Of a DNA stretch of 64,000 nucleotides, positions 1 to 7,944 are shown piece after piece. The DNA lies in contig JAQXTH010000006.1 in the NCBI GenBank assembly GCA_029219385.1, forward strand, positions 1 to 64,000, in the 5' to 3' direction. Every line of letters begins with the position of its first letter. Position 1 is the first letter of the stretch. The translations under genes and the position numbers were made by a program. Source of the DNA: Prevotellaceae bacterium (lineage in GTDB: Bacteria > Bacteroidota > Bacteroidia > Bacteroidales > Bacteroidaceae). The notes under the pieces are model-generated. The model was given only the letters and a program-made list of their open reading frames with translations. It searched no databases and had not been told where the DNA came from.

Positions 1-31
1 TTTTTGTTTGTTTGGGGTGGGCGCTTTTGCG

Positions 32-96
32 TTTTTTTTTTTTTTTGGCCCATTCCCCGGTGGGGGTTTATTTGATTGGGGGGGGGGCTCCCCCCC
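32..96. repeat. homopolymer-rich low-complexity segment
   Basis: The segment holds a run of 15 T (32-46), a run of 10 G (78-87) and, two bases later, a run of 7 C (90-96) that could pair with the G run. No coding frame crosses it convincingly. It may be a real intergenic hairpin, or a poorly resolved sequence end; the sequence alone cannot decide. Confidence 0.6.
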
Positions 97-298
97 ACCA
101 CAGGGTCGATTTCCCCACCTACCCACGTCCCCGTAGGGGGCGAATAGTTTTTTAGTTTATTTTATTGAATGAACTGACAACCATAATAGGAATAAGAAAA
201 TAAGAGTGTAAACAACAATAGTATTAACAAATAAAACTGTCAACCAAAATCAGTACACGTCAGAAAAATTACGCGAGCGCACTTCTCCATTTATCTCC

Positions 299-376
299 GG
301 CCGAAGATACTAAGATTTCCGGGCGGAGATACTAAGATTTTCGGGCGGAGATACTAGTATTTTCGGGCGGAAATAA
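299..376. repeat. 22-bp direct tandem repeat, about 3.5 copies
   Basis: Units start at 299, 321, 343 and (partial) 365 with an exact period of 22 bp. The shared core is GAGATACTA followed by an AT stretch and CGGGCGG; the second and third copies are almost identical. There are no spacers, so it is not a CRISPR array. It lies about 160 bp upstream of the tRNA-Met promoter in a stretch (1-592) where I see no gene. Confidence 0.85.
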
Positions 377-538
377 ATCGTTAAGTCTGCTCGCGTTTGA
401 GAATTGTTGTTTTAGGCCGAAGAATTGTTTGGTTGCGTAAGCATAAAGAATGTAATGCACAGATAACAAAAGAATAGAAAATGACAATAAAACAACCTGT
501 TGTTGAGGGTGGAAAAGGAAAAATTGTGAGGAAAAGTT

Positions 539-567
539 TTTGTAATCAAAAAAAGTTGCTACTTTTG
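539..567 (+). promoter_or_regulatory. promoter of tRNA-Met
   Basis: A -33-like TTTG (539-542) and a perfect -7 box TACTTTTG (560-567) match the Bacteroidota sigma consensus TTTG/TAnnTTTG, with a slightly short 17-nt spacer. The -7 box ends 25 nt upstream of the mature tRNA. Confidence 0.7.
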
Positions 568-592
568 CAGTCGAAAACAACGGTTTAATGAT

Positions 593-665
593 CGCGGAGT
601 GGAGCAGTTGGTAGCTCGCCAGGCTCATAACCTGGAGGTCGCATGTTCGAGTCTTGCCTCCGCAA
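593..665 (+). tRNA. tRNA-Met (CAU), probably initiator fMet
   Basis: A complete 73-nt cloverleaf can be drawn: acceptor stem 593-599/658-664, D stem GAGC/GCTC, anticodon stem CCAGG/CCTGG with loop CTCATAA, and T loop TTCGAGT. The first base C cannot pair with A72, the hallmark of bacterial initiator tRNA. The anticodon stem has A29-U41 in place of the usual first of three G-C pairs, and T-stem pair 52:62 is a U-U mismatch. The CCA end is not encoded. Confidence 0.93.
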
Positions 666-692
666 CAAAAATCTTTTCTTCATAATTCAAAC

Positions 693-728
693 AAAAATCC
701 TCAGACATCACTGTCTGAGGATTTTTTT
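693..728. terminator. bidirectional intrinsic terminator
   Basis: A perfect 12-bp stem (696-707 with 712-723, loop TCAC) has T-rich ends on both strands. It lies between the tRNA on the plus strand and the 3' end of the ROK kinase on the minus strand and can serve both. Confidence 0.85.
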
Positions 729-790
729 GTATTACAGAATTATTTGATTTGTTTCAGTGGGTAACAAATGAACCACCGAAAGAACGGCTG

Positions 791-1759
791 TTACAATTTT
801 TCGGCTTCCCAACCCAAGGCAGAAGCACCGAGCACGGCGGCATCAGAACCGTTGAGGCCTGAGAGAAGCAATTTTGCCTGACCTTTATAGATATAAAGAA
901 TGTTGTCGTTGTAGGCTTTGCGCAGAGGCTCCATGATGAAATCGCCGGCTTTGGTTGGTCCTCCGAAGAATATAAACGCTTCAGGACTGCTGAAAAGAGC
1001 GAAGTTGGAACAGGCCTTGCCCAATGTCTCACCGGTGAACGCAAGGATTTCGGTGGCGAGCTCATCTCCTTTTTGTGCTGCCTTGGTTACTTCGAGACCT
1101 GTGATTTCGTCGGGATTGATGTCGCGCAAGAGGCTCGGGCGAGGGTCGTGCAAGAGTTTTTCTCGGGCTGTGCGCACAATGCCGGTGGCAGAACAGTAGG
1201 TTTCGAGACAGCCTTTGCGACCACAGCCACACACACGAGCCTCCGGACTGTTGTCGATCACCACATGACCCAATTCTCCGGCAAAACCATCAGAGCCATA
1301 CACCAACTGGCCGTTTACCACGATGCCCGAACCCACACCGGTGCCAAGTGTTATCATGATGAAGTTTTTCATGCCTCGTGCAACACCGTATGTCATTTCG
1401 CCCACTGCGGCGGCGTTGGCATCGTTGGTGATGGAAACGGGAATTTTAAGTCTATCTGAAAAGAGTTTTGCCAATGGCACAGAGCCTTTCCATTCAAGGT
1501 TGGCCGCGCTCTCTATGTTGCCGGTATAGTAGTTGCCGTTTGGTGCGCCTATGCCCATGCCTCTGATGGTGTCAATTCCACCCACTGTTTCGATAATTGG
1601 CTCAAGGGCTTGCGCGGCAGCCTCAACATAATCATTTACGTCAGCATATCCTCCGGTTTTGATGGCAGTGGTTGCTTTAATTTCTCCGCGGGCATCAACG
1701 ATGCCGAAAACAGAATTGGTACCTCCGAGGTCCAATCCCAATACATAAGGTTTATCCAT
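791..1759 (-). CDS. ROK family sugar kinase (glucokinase-like)
   Basis: This 322-aa protein is a cytoplasmic ROK-family kinase that most likely phosphorylates glucose or a related hexose with ATP. Seen in the sequence: the N-terminal phosphate-binding motif GLDLGGTN (residues 8-15), the catalytic Asp in TNDANAA (D113), the GELGH motif (161-165) and the ROK zinc-binding cluster with C177, C179 and C184 followed by LETY. Length is normal for the family. Bacteroides RokA is a characterised ROK glucokinase, but substrate cannot be read from the sequence; an N-acetylhexosamine or mannose kinase is possible, particularly given the HexNAc-releasing enzymes nearby. It is transcribed alone, with a -7 box at 1801-1808. 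Confidence 0.93.
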   Translation of the reverse strand: MDKPYVLGLDLGGTNSVFGIVDARGEIKATTAIKTGGYADVNDYVEAAAQALEPIIETVGGIDTIRGMGIGAPNGNYYTGNIESAANLEWKGSVPLAKLFSDRLKIPVSITNDANAAAVGEMTYGVARGMKNFIMITLGTGVGSGIVVNGQLVYGSDGFAGELGHVVIDNSPEARVCGCGRKGCLETYCSATGIVRTAREKLLHDPRPSLLRDINPDEITGLEVTKAAQKGDELATEILAFTGETLGKACSNFALFSSPEAFIFFGGPTKAGDFIMEPLRKAYNDNILYIYKGQAKLLLSGLNGSDAAVLGASALGWEAEKL

Positions 1760-1800
1760 TGGTCTGTATTTGTTTTTTTTGTTATTAGTCCATTTGCTTA

Positions 1801-1808
1801 CAAATATA
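1801..1808 (-). promoter_or_regulatory. -7 box of the ROK kinase promoter
   Basis: Read on the minus strand the site is TATATTTG, a perfect TAnnTTTG match 41 nt upstream of the start codon. No clear -33 element was found at the right distance. Confidence 0.55.
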
Positions 1809-1862
1809 GCGATTTTATTGAAATAGACTAATATTTAGAGCCTTATTTCAACTTTTAAACAT

Positions 1863-1897
1863 AAAAAAGCCCGGTCTTGGTGGAAGATCGGGCTTTT
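1863..1897. terminator. intrinsic terminator after the RsmI-like gene
   Basis: A G/C-rich stem (GCCCGGTCTT at 1869-1878 paired with the complementary arm ending in CGGGC) is flanked by A and T runs, so it can stop transcription in either direction. It sits 10 nt beyond the methyltransferase stop codon. Confidence 0.85.
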
Positions 1898-1907
1898 TTG
1901 TATGTTT

Positions 1908-2630
1908 TTAGTCTTGACCTGCGTAGATAAGAAAAATCGCAGGTGTTTTTCGGAGGTCGGGGACAGAGGATTTTTCGTTGCGCCACTGTCGAATGGTTTT
2001 GGTTTGGATAAACTCGTTGTCGCCACACGTTATGCCGGCGGCTATGCAGAGTTTTGTCGTTGGGCGGCACACCGAGATGATGTTGTCTATCATTTGGTGG
2101 TTGCGGTAGGGCGTTTCGATGAAAATCTGCGTTTGGTTGTGGGCGTGGGAGGTTGCTTCGAGATTTCGGAGTGCAGTTTGGCGTTCGTGGCTGCCAACAG
2201 GCAGGTAGCCGTGGAATGCAAATTGCTGTCCGTTAAATCCGCTTGCCATCAGCGACATCAGTATGGAGGAAGGCCCCACAAGCGGCACCACTTTCAGTCC
2301 TTCACTTTGGGCAATGGCGACCACGTCGGCTCCCGGGTCGGCAATGGCAGGGCAGCCGGCTTCTGAGATTATGCCCATGTCAACTCCGTTGCGAAGAGGG
2401 TCAAGATATTTTGAGAAGAGAGCCTTGTCGGCATGTTTGCCCATGGGGTAGAAAGTGAGGGTGTCTATATCTATTGACTTGTCGGTTTGTTTTAGGAAAC
2501 GTCGTGCCGAGCGTATCTCCTCGACAATGAAATGCCTGATACGCACAATTACATCGTGGTTTGCGCTTGGCAAGACATTGTCGAGAGGTGTGTCGCCCAA
2601 AGTGACGGGAATGAGATATAGGGCTGCCAT
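1908..2630 (-). CDS. RsmI-like SAM-dependent methyltransferase (tetrapyrrole methylase fold)
   Basis: The 240-aa protein has the tetrapyrrole (corrin/porphyrin) methylase fold. The motif SEAGCPAIADPG corresponds to the RsmI signature, PLVGPSS to the second conserved loop, and the C-terminal half has the family pattern ending in FLIYAG. RsmI 2'-O-methylates C1402 of 16S rRNA, and this is the most likely role, but the protein is about 40 residues shorter than E. coli RsmI and lacks its C-terminal extension, as is common in Bacteroidota. Its ATG directly abuts the TAA of the dipeptidyl peptidase gene (TAAATG), so the two are co-transcribed and probably translationally coupled. Confidence 0.85.
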   Translation of the reverse strand: MAALYLIPVTLGDTPLDNVLPSANHDVIVRIRHFIVEEIRSARRFLKQTDKSIDIDTLTFYPMGKHADKALFSKYLDPLRNGVDMGIISEAGCPAIADPGADVVAIAQSEGLKVVPLVGPSSILMSLMASGFNGQQFAFHGYLPVGSHERQTALRNLEATSHAHNQTQIFIETPYRNHQMIDNIISVCRPTTKLCIAAGITCGDNEFIQTKTIRQWRNEKSSVPDLRKTPAIFLIYAGQD

Positions 2631-4832
2631 TTATTTGAGGTTGCTGAGGAAGAAGTCGGTGACGCGCTTGAAGAGGTGTAAACGTGTGTTGCCGCCATAG
2701 ATGCTGTGGTTGCGGTTGGTGTAGAGTTGCATCTCAAATTGCTTGTCGGCCTGCACGAGTCCTTCGATATATTCATAGGTGTTGCGCACATGGACATTGT
2801 CGTCGGCCAATCCGTGGCAGATAAGCAATTTTCCGCTGAGTTTGGGAATGCGCGCAATGCAGTCGTCTTCGTAGCCTGTGTTTTCTTGAGGTGTGCGCAT
2901 ATATCGCTCGGTATAGACAGTGTCGTAGTATCGCCATGAGGTGGGCGGAGCGATTGCCACACCACACTTGAATACTGCGCGACCCTCGCTCATGCTCATG
3001 AGGGTGTTGAAACCACCGAAGCTCCAACCCCAAATGGCGATGTTGTCTTTGTCGACATAGGGCAGGCTGCCAAGCCAAATGGCCGTTTCGACCTGGTCGT
3101 GGGATTCGAGTTGGCCGAGGTGGAGGTAGGTGCATTTTTCGAAGTCGGCTCCACGACCGCCGGTGCCACGTCCGTCAACGGTTACACAGATAATGCCTTG
3201 GCTGCATAGGTAGGCCTCGTAGGAACCACCTGCGCCATTTGAGCCTGCTCCCCAAGAGTCGTTGACCGACTGCGAACCGGGGCCCGAGTATTGGTGCATG
3301 ATGACGGGATATTTTTTTGAGGGGTCGAAGTCGGCGGGTTTCATCATCCAGCCATAGAGCTCGATGCCATCGGCGGTTTTAAAGGTGAAGAGTTCTTTTT
3401 GTGGCATATTGTAGGTGGCAACACGCTCTTTGAGGCGTTTGTTGTCGATGAGAGTCTTCAACACTTTGCCGTTGTTGTCGCGCAGGGTGGTGATGTTGGG
3501 GGTGGTGATGTTTGAGTAGACATTGATGAAATACTTCATTGTGGCGGAAAAGGTTGCCGAGTTGGTGCCGGTCTCAGTGGAGAGTTTGCGTGTCTTGCCT
3601 TTGAGGTCGGTGGCAAAGATGGCAGTGCGTGTGGGGTTGCCGTCTTTTGCGCTGTAATAGAAGGTTTGTGATTTAGGGTCGTAGCCATAGAGGTTACCCA
3701 CTTCGCAAGGTTGGTTGGTGATTTGTTTGATGAGTTGACCGGTGGTGGAGTACCAATAGAGTTGGCGTGAACCGGAGCGGTCGCTCTGTAAAACAAAGTT
3801 GTCGCCGATGAAGCGTAGTTGTTGATAGGCCTCTTCTTTTACATAGCGTTCTTCTTTTTCGTTGAGTATGAGTTTGCACACCGTTGAGCGCACGTTGCCC
3901 ATGTATATTTTCATGTCGCTTTGGTGGCGATTGAGGGTGACAATGGCGAGTTGGTCGGGAGTGTCGGTGAATTTTATGCGTGGAATGTAGCCATCGCTGT
4001 CGAGCGGCAGATCCATTTGGCGTGTGGCGTGGCTTTTGATGTCGTAGGTGAGCACCTTTACTTTTGAGTTAGGTTGTCCGGCAATGGGATATTTATAACT
4101 ATAGTCGTGGGGGTAGTCGGCGTTTTCCTTGTGCTCGGGCGCGAGGCCTTTGAACATCTGCATTTCGTAGAGCGGAACCCGACTTTCGTCGAAACGCACC
4201 CATGCTATCATCTTGCTGTCGGCACTGAAGTCGAAGGCGCGGCTGAAAGAAAACTCCTCTTCATAGACCCAGTCGGGAATGCCGTTGAGCACGTTGTTGA
4301 ACTTTCCGTCATCGGTGAGTTGGCTCTCGCTGTTGTTGTAGAGCAATTTCACGAGAAACAGGTTGTTGTCTCTCACAAAAGCCACCATATTGCCGTCGGG
4401 TGAGAAAAGGGGCTCCTGCTGAGGGCCGTTTTTGGAAAGAGGTTCGAGCGTGTTGTTGTCGGTTGAATAGATATAGTATTCGGCTTTTTTTGAATGGCGG
4501 TAGATGTGTTGAGTGTTGGTTTGGATTAAGATGCGTTTTTCATCGGGCGACATTATATAGCCGTCAAGACCGCGCAATTCCGCGCCACGGGCTTTTGAGA
4601 GATCGCAGATGGTGCCGATTTCCTCACCGGTTTTGAAAGAATATCTTGTAATCTTCTTTCGGTCGGGACTGATGCGTGCAAAACTCTCTCCGTCGGCCAT
4701 AGGGTAGACGCCATATAATTGTTCTGCATAAAATGCTCCGCTCACAGCGGTTTTGAAATCTATGTCGTTGCCTGCAAAGGCCGACAGTGTAACGGCGATT
4801 ATAGTCGCCGCTGCCAACAAATGTTTTTTCAT
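2631..4832 (-). CDS. dipeptidyl peptidase IV (S9 family serine peptidase)
   Basis: This 733-aa exported enzyme should remove X-Pro or X-Ala dipeptides from peptide N termini in the periplasm. It has an N-terminal signal peptide, a DPP IV beta-propeller region (about residues 30-480) and an alpha/beta-hydrolase domain carrying the catalytic serine in GWSFGGF (about S604), the acid in GLADDNVH (about D677/D678) and the histidine in NRNHSI (about H709). The start chosen is the ATG at 4832: an upstream in-frame ATG at 4865 overlaps the promoter -7 box (4863-4870) and would put eleven extra residues before the signal peptide. The RsmI-like gene follows without a gap. Confidence 0.95.
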   Translation of the reverse strand: MKKHLLAAATIIAVTLSAFAGNDIDFKTAVSGAFYAEQLYGVYPMADGESFARISPDRKKITRYSFKTGEEIGTICDLSKARGAELRGLDGYIMSPDEKRILIQTNTQHIYRHSKKAEYYIYSTDNNTLEPLSKNGPQQEPLFSPDGNMVAFVRDNNLFLVKLLYNNSESQLTDDGKFNNVLNGIPDWVYEEEFSFSRAFDFSADSKMIAWVRFDESRVPLYEMQMFKGLAPEHKENADYPHDYSYKYPIAGQPNSKVKVLTYDIKSHATRQMDLPLDSDGYIPRIKFTDTPDQLAIVTLNRHQSDMKIYMGNVRSTVCKLILNEKEERYVKEEAYQQLRFIGDNFVLQSDRSGSRQLYWYSTTGQLIKQITNQPCEVGNLYGYDPKSQTFYYSAKDGNPTRTAIFATDLKGKTRKLSTETGTNSATFSATMKYFINVYSNITTPNITTLRDNNGKVLKTLIDNKRLKERVATYNMPQKELFTFKTADGIELYGWMMKPADFDPSKKYPVIMHQYSGPGSQSVNDSWGAGSNGAGGSYEAYLCSQGIICVTVDGRGTGGRGADFEKCTYLHLGQLESHDQVETAIWLGSLPYVDKDNIAIWGWSFGGFNTLMSMSEGRAVFKCGVAIAPPTSWRYYDTVYTERYMRTPQENTGYEDDCIARIPKLSGKLLICHGLADDNVHVRNTYEYIEGLVQADKQFEMQLYTNRNHSIYGGNTRLHLFKRVTDFFLSNLK

Positions 4833-4862
4833 GTCTATATGTTTTTGTGTTTTAACTTGTTG

Positions 4863-4870
4863 CAAAGTTA
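4863..4870 (-). promoter_or_regulatory. -7 box of the DPP IV promoter
   Basis: On the minus strand the site reads TAACTTTG, a perfect TAnnTTTG match, 30 nt upstream of the ATG at 4832. It rules out the longer reading frame starting at 4865. Confidence 0.65.
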
Positions 4871-4959
4871 AGCATTTTATCTTGTATTTTCATGCGCCAC
4901 TTACATAAAAAGCCAAATTGTAGGGGGGCTTCAGACATTAGGGTTTTATTGTTGTTTTG

Positions 4960-5001
4960 AAAAAAAAGTCCGCAACCGTTGTTGTTTCGGTTGCGGACTT
5001 T
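4960..5001. terminator. intrinsic terminator after the GH20 gene
   Basis: A 14-bp stem (AAAGTCCGCAACCG paired with CGGTTGCGGACTTT, loop of about 9 nt) is followed on the minus strand by a T run. It closes the long tamB-tamL-GH89-GH20 transcript and separates it from the DPP IV promoter. Confidence 0.85.
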
Positions 5002-5040
5002 GAGTGTCTTGTGTTGTATAGATATGCTATGGCAGATGGC

Positions 5041-7902
5041 TCAATGTTTTTGAGTCTTGCCGTTTACGATGTAAATGCCGGGCGAGGAGATTTCGTTAAG
5101 CTGTTGCCCCATAAGGTTGTAGATTGATGTGTTTTTGGGAGATGAAACGACAGTCTGTAGGTCGTTGACCGGTGTGAGCGTGGTGTTGTCTATGAGCCAT
5201 GCTGCACCTTGGGGGCGAATGGCTTGTGAGTCGCTTGTCACGGTGCTGCCGCTGCAGATGGTCGAGGCTTGAGAGGTTGACGTAGATGAAACAGGATAGA
5301 GGTTATAACCTTTGACCATGACCTGCCAATCGTTGGTTTGGTTTTTGTAGGTGATAGCCACTTGGGCGGCAGATTGTCGCGAGGACGTCATTTTCACGGG
5401 ATAGCCTAATTTGTCTATCTTGTTTGTGGCAGATCCCGATATATATCTTCTTGTGACAGGGTTGTAGAGGCGCATGGTCTGTGTGTAACTGCTGTCCATG
5501 GGGGTGACATTTTGAGCCACCCAGCGAGTGTTGCCTTCTTCGCCAATATTATATATAAGGTTAAGTTGGCCTGTGCGGTCTGATATAAAAATGTTTTGAT
5601 AGCCTTCAACGGCACCCTTGATGATGAGTGTGTCGTTTTCAACGATTTTGGGCAGTGAGTCCCAAAGTTCTTGTGAGAAGTCGGGATAGGAGACTGTGGC
5701 CTTTGTTGTGGGTATCATGGTCCACACTCCTCCGTTGCCACTCGCGGGGTCACCATATACGTTGACGGCAAAACCTTGGCCGGCAAGAGAGGCGTTGAGG
5801 AATAGATCATTGCCGTTTGCAGAACGTATGGAGTTGTATGCCACGGTGCTGCCATCGTTTTGGGCTGTGCCGTAAACTCTGTCGCCCAACACAAAGTCAT
5901 AGTGCTTTGTGGTATTGTCGTAGGTCCAGCGACCGGCTGTGCTGTTGGCCGAGGGAGATGCGTTGAGACTGCCTTTGGGTATTGCTTTGCAAACGAGGGC
6001 ATAGCGAGAGGGGTTGGTGGGACTTTGCTCAAAGGTCCATTGTTGGTAGGCATAGTTGAGGTCGGTTTCTTCGGCTTGGCTGTTGGTCCAAAGGCGGTTG
6101 GCTTGTGCTCCTTTGTCGGCATATTCGGAAAGCAGTGGCGACGATTGAGAGAGAAGTTCTATGCAGCGGTCTTTTCGTGTGTCGCCGGCTCGTGTCACGA
6201 GGCGGTAGTATATGCCTTTTTCGGGAAGCATGGTGTCTATTTTGGCGGTAGTCCATGCGTGGCGACCATATTGATAGTTGTTGTAGTTGAGCATCACGGT
6301 GTCTGCCATCATGCGCAGGCGGAAGTCGCTGAAGTCCTTTTTGTTTTGTGGTGTCCAACCGGCTTCTGCCACGGCCATCAATCGCGGCAGGGCAAGATAT
6401 TCAAGATATTCGCGGTTGGCCACATGTTCTGTCCAGAAAGTAGCCTGCACACCTTTATAGTATTTTTGTAAATCACTGCTTACGCTTGAGGGCAGTGGCA
6501 CATAGTTGTAGCAGCCTTCCACTGTATCGTCGCCATAGCCGGCACCCGAGGGCTCGCCCGGGTCGGTTGATTGCTTGCGATTGATATAATAACCACCGGT
6601 GGCAGAATGGTATTCGGTCACAATGTTGTCGAGGCCGAGTTGGGCGGCTTTGAGAGCCCCCTCCTGGCAGGGATGCCAAGACATCACGGTGGCTCCGGTT
6701 TGTTTCATCATTTCGAGGTCGGCTCCATCGGCAGTGATACTCTCGTTCCACATAAACATGTGGTAGCCGCGTTGCTTAACAAAATCGCTTATTTCTTTTA
6801 TGAAGTGACTTTGCAACTGGCGATAATTGGTAAGGCCTAATTTTGTGTAGAGAGCCTGACATTCTGCGTTGTTTTGCCATGCAGAGGTGGGACATTCATC
6901 GCCACCGATGTGTATGTATTTGTCAGGGAAAAGATCCATAATCTCAGAGAGAATATCTTTGGCAAATGTCACAGCCTCGGGGTTGGCGACGTTGAGCACA
7001 TCGCTACTCACGCCACCGTTGATCCATACAGAGTGGTTGCCCGAGGGATTGCAACTGTATTGGGGATAGCTTGCCATGGCTGCCACGAAATGGCCGGGCA
7101 TATCTACCTCGGGTATCACCTTGATGTGGCGTTGGTGGCAATAGTCTATGATCTCGGCAATGTCTTCTTGGGTGTAGTAGTAGGGACCGTATTGCTCGTT
7201 GGTCCAATAGTCGCCATATTTCATGTCGACAGTCCAACTGTTGGTTCTTATGCTTCCCACTTCGGTGAGTTTTGGATATTTTTTTATCTCAATGCGCCAG
7301 CCTTGGTCGTCGGTGAGATGCCAGTGGAAGACGTTCATCTTATAGGCAGCCATGATGTCTATCATGCGTTTTACTTCTGCCACGGTGAAGAAGTGGCGGC
7401 TCACGTCGAGCATAAAGCCACGATAACCATAGCGAGGCTCATCGTTGATTGTGACGAGGGGCAGAGTATATTGCGTGACAGAGGGGTCTTTTACACCTGC
7501 CATTACGTTTTGGGGCAGCATCTTTTTTATTGACTGAAAGGCATAATAAAAGCCTGCCGTGGTAGTGGCTTCGATAGAGATTCCCTCAGCAGTGATGTCG
7601 AGTTTATAGCCCTCGGCGGGATATGAGGGAGTTTGTGTGAGGTTGATATTGCCTTGGCCGGTGTTGGCTTTGCTCATTTCGAGCGGAGTGGCAGTGTTGA
7701 TGTCGTTGATAAACTTATCTGCCTCGGCAATGATGCTGTCGGGCAGGCCGACGCAACCCACCGTTGAGGCGCGGTTGATAACGAGAGTGCCTCCCCGGGT
7801 GGTTATATCCTTTGGCTTGGGGGTGAGATTGATGATGTCTGCGCTTGCCGTTATGGTGGCGAGACACATGGTTGCAATGAATGATTTAAGTTTAAAATTC
7901 AT
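5041..7902 (-). CDS. GH20 beta-N-acetylhexosaminidase, exported
   Basis: The 953-aa protein should release terminal beta-linked GlcNAc or GalNAc from glycans in the periplasm or at the cell surface. It has a signal peptide (about 1-21), a GH20b N-terminal domain (about 22-155), the GH20 barrel with YRGFMLDVSRHFF (160-172), HWHLTDDQGW (193-202) and the catalytic Asp-Glu pair in HIGGDE (D335, E336), and then a roughly 350-residue C-terminal part of beta-rich character that I cannot assign. The last 35 residues carry IYNLMGQQL...GIYIVNGK, a pattern like type A sorting tails. The start is 42 nt after the GH89 stop with no terminator between, so the two are probably co-transcribed. Expected substrates are mucin or N-glycan-type HexNAc chains; this is inference. 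Confidence 0.95.
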   Translation of the reverse strand: MNFKLKSFIATMCLATITASADIINLTPKPKDITTRGGTLVINRASTVGCVGLPDSIIAEADKFINDINTATPLEMSKANTGQGNINLTQTPSYPAEGYKLDITAEGISIEATTTAGFYYAFQSIKKMLPQNVMAGVKDPSVTQYTLPLVTINDEPRYGYRGFMLDVSRHFFTVAEVKRMIDIMAAYKMNVFHWHLTDDQGWRIEIKKYPKLTEVGSIRTNSWTVDMKYGDYWTNEQYGPYYYTQEDIAEIIDYCHQRHIKVIPEVDMPGHFVAAMASYPQYSCNPSGNHSVWINGGVSSDVLNVANPEAVTFAKDILSEIMDLFPDKYIHIGGDECPTSAWQNNAECQALYTKLGLTNYRQLQSHFIKEISDFVKQRGYHMFMWNESITADGADLEMMKQTGATVMSWHPCQEGALKAAQLGLDNIVTEYHSATGGYYINRKQSTDPGEPSGAGYGDDTVEGCYNYVPLPSSVSSDLQKYYKGVQATFWTEHVANREYLEYLALPRLMAVAEAGWTPQNKKDFSDFRLRMMADTVMLNYNNYQYGRHAWTTAKIDTMLPEKGIYYRLVTRAGDTRKDRCIELLSQSSPLLSEYADKGAQANRLWTNSQAEETDLNYAYQQWTFEQSPTNPSRYALVCKAIPKGSLNASPSANSTAGRWTYDNTTKHYDFVLGDRVYGTAQNDGSTVAYNSIRSANGNDLFLNASLAGQGFAVNVYGDPASGNGGVWTMIPTTKATVSYPDFSQELWDSLPKIVENDTLIIKGAVEGYQNIFISDRTGQLNLIYNIGEEGNTRWVAQNVTPMDSSYTQTMRLYNPVTRRYISGSATNKIDKLGYPVKMTSSRQSAAQVAITYKNQTNDWQVMVKGYNLYPVSSTSTSQASTICSGSTVTSDSQAIRPQGAAWLIDNTTLTPVNDLQTVVSSPKNTSIYNLMGQQLNEISSPGIYIVNGKTQKH

Positions 7903-7944
7903 GGTTGCTAAGAATTGTGTGAGTTAATATCGCAATGTTGTGTT

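Noticed and set aside
299..376. CRISPR array
   Set aside because: The 22-bp units are tandem without spacers and no cas gene is present.
332..628. 98-aa open frame on the minus strand
   Set aside because: It runs across the 22-bp repeat and into the tRNA-Met gene and has no protein-like composition.
6874..7533. 219-aa plus-strand frame inside the GH20 gene
   Set aside because: Shadow frame antisense to the GH20 catalytic domain.
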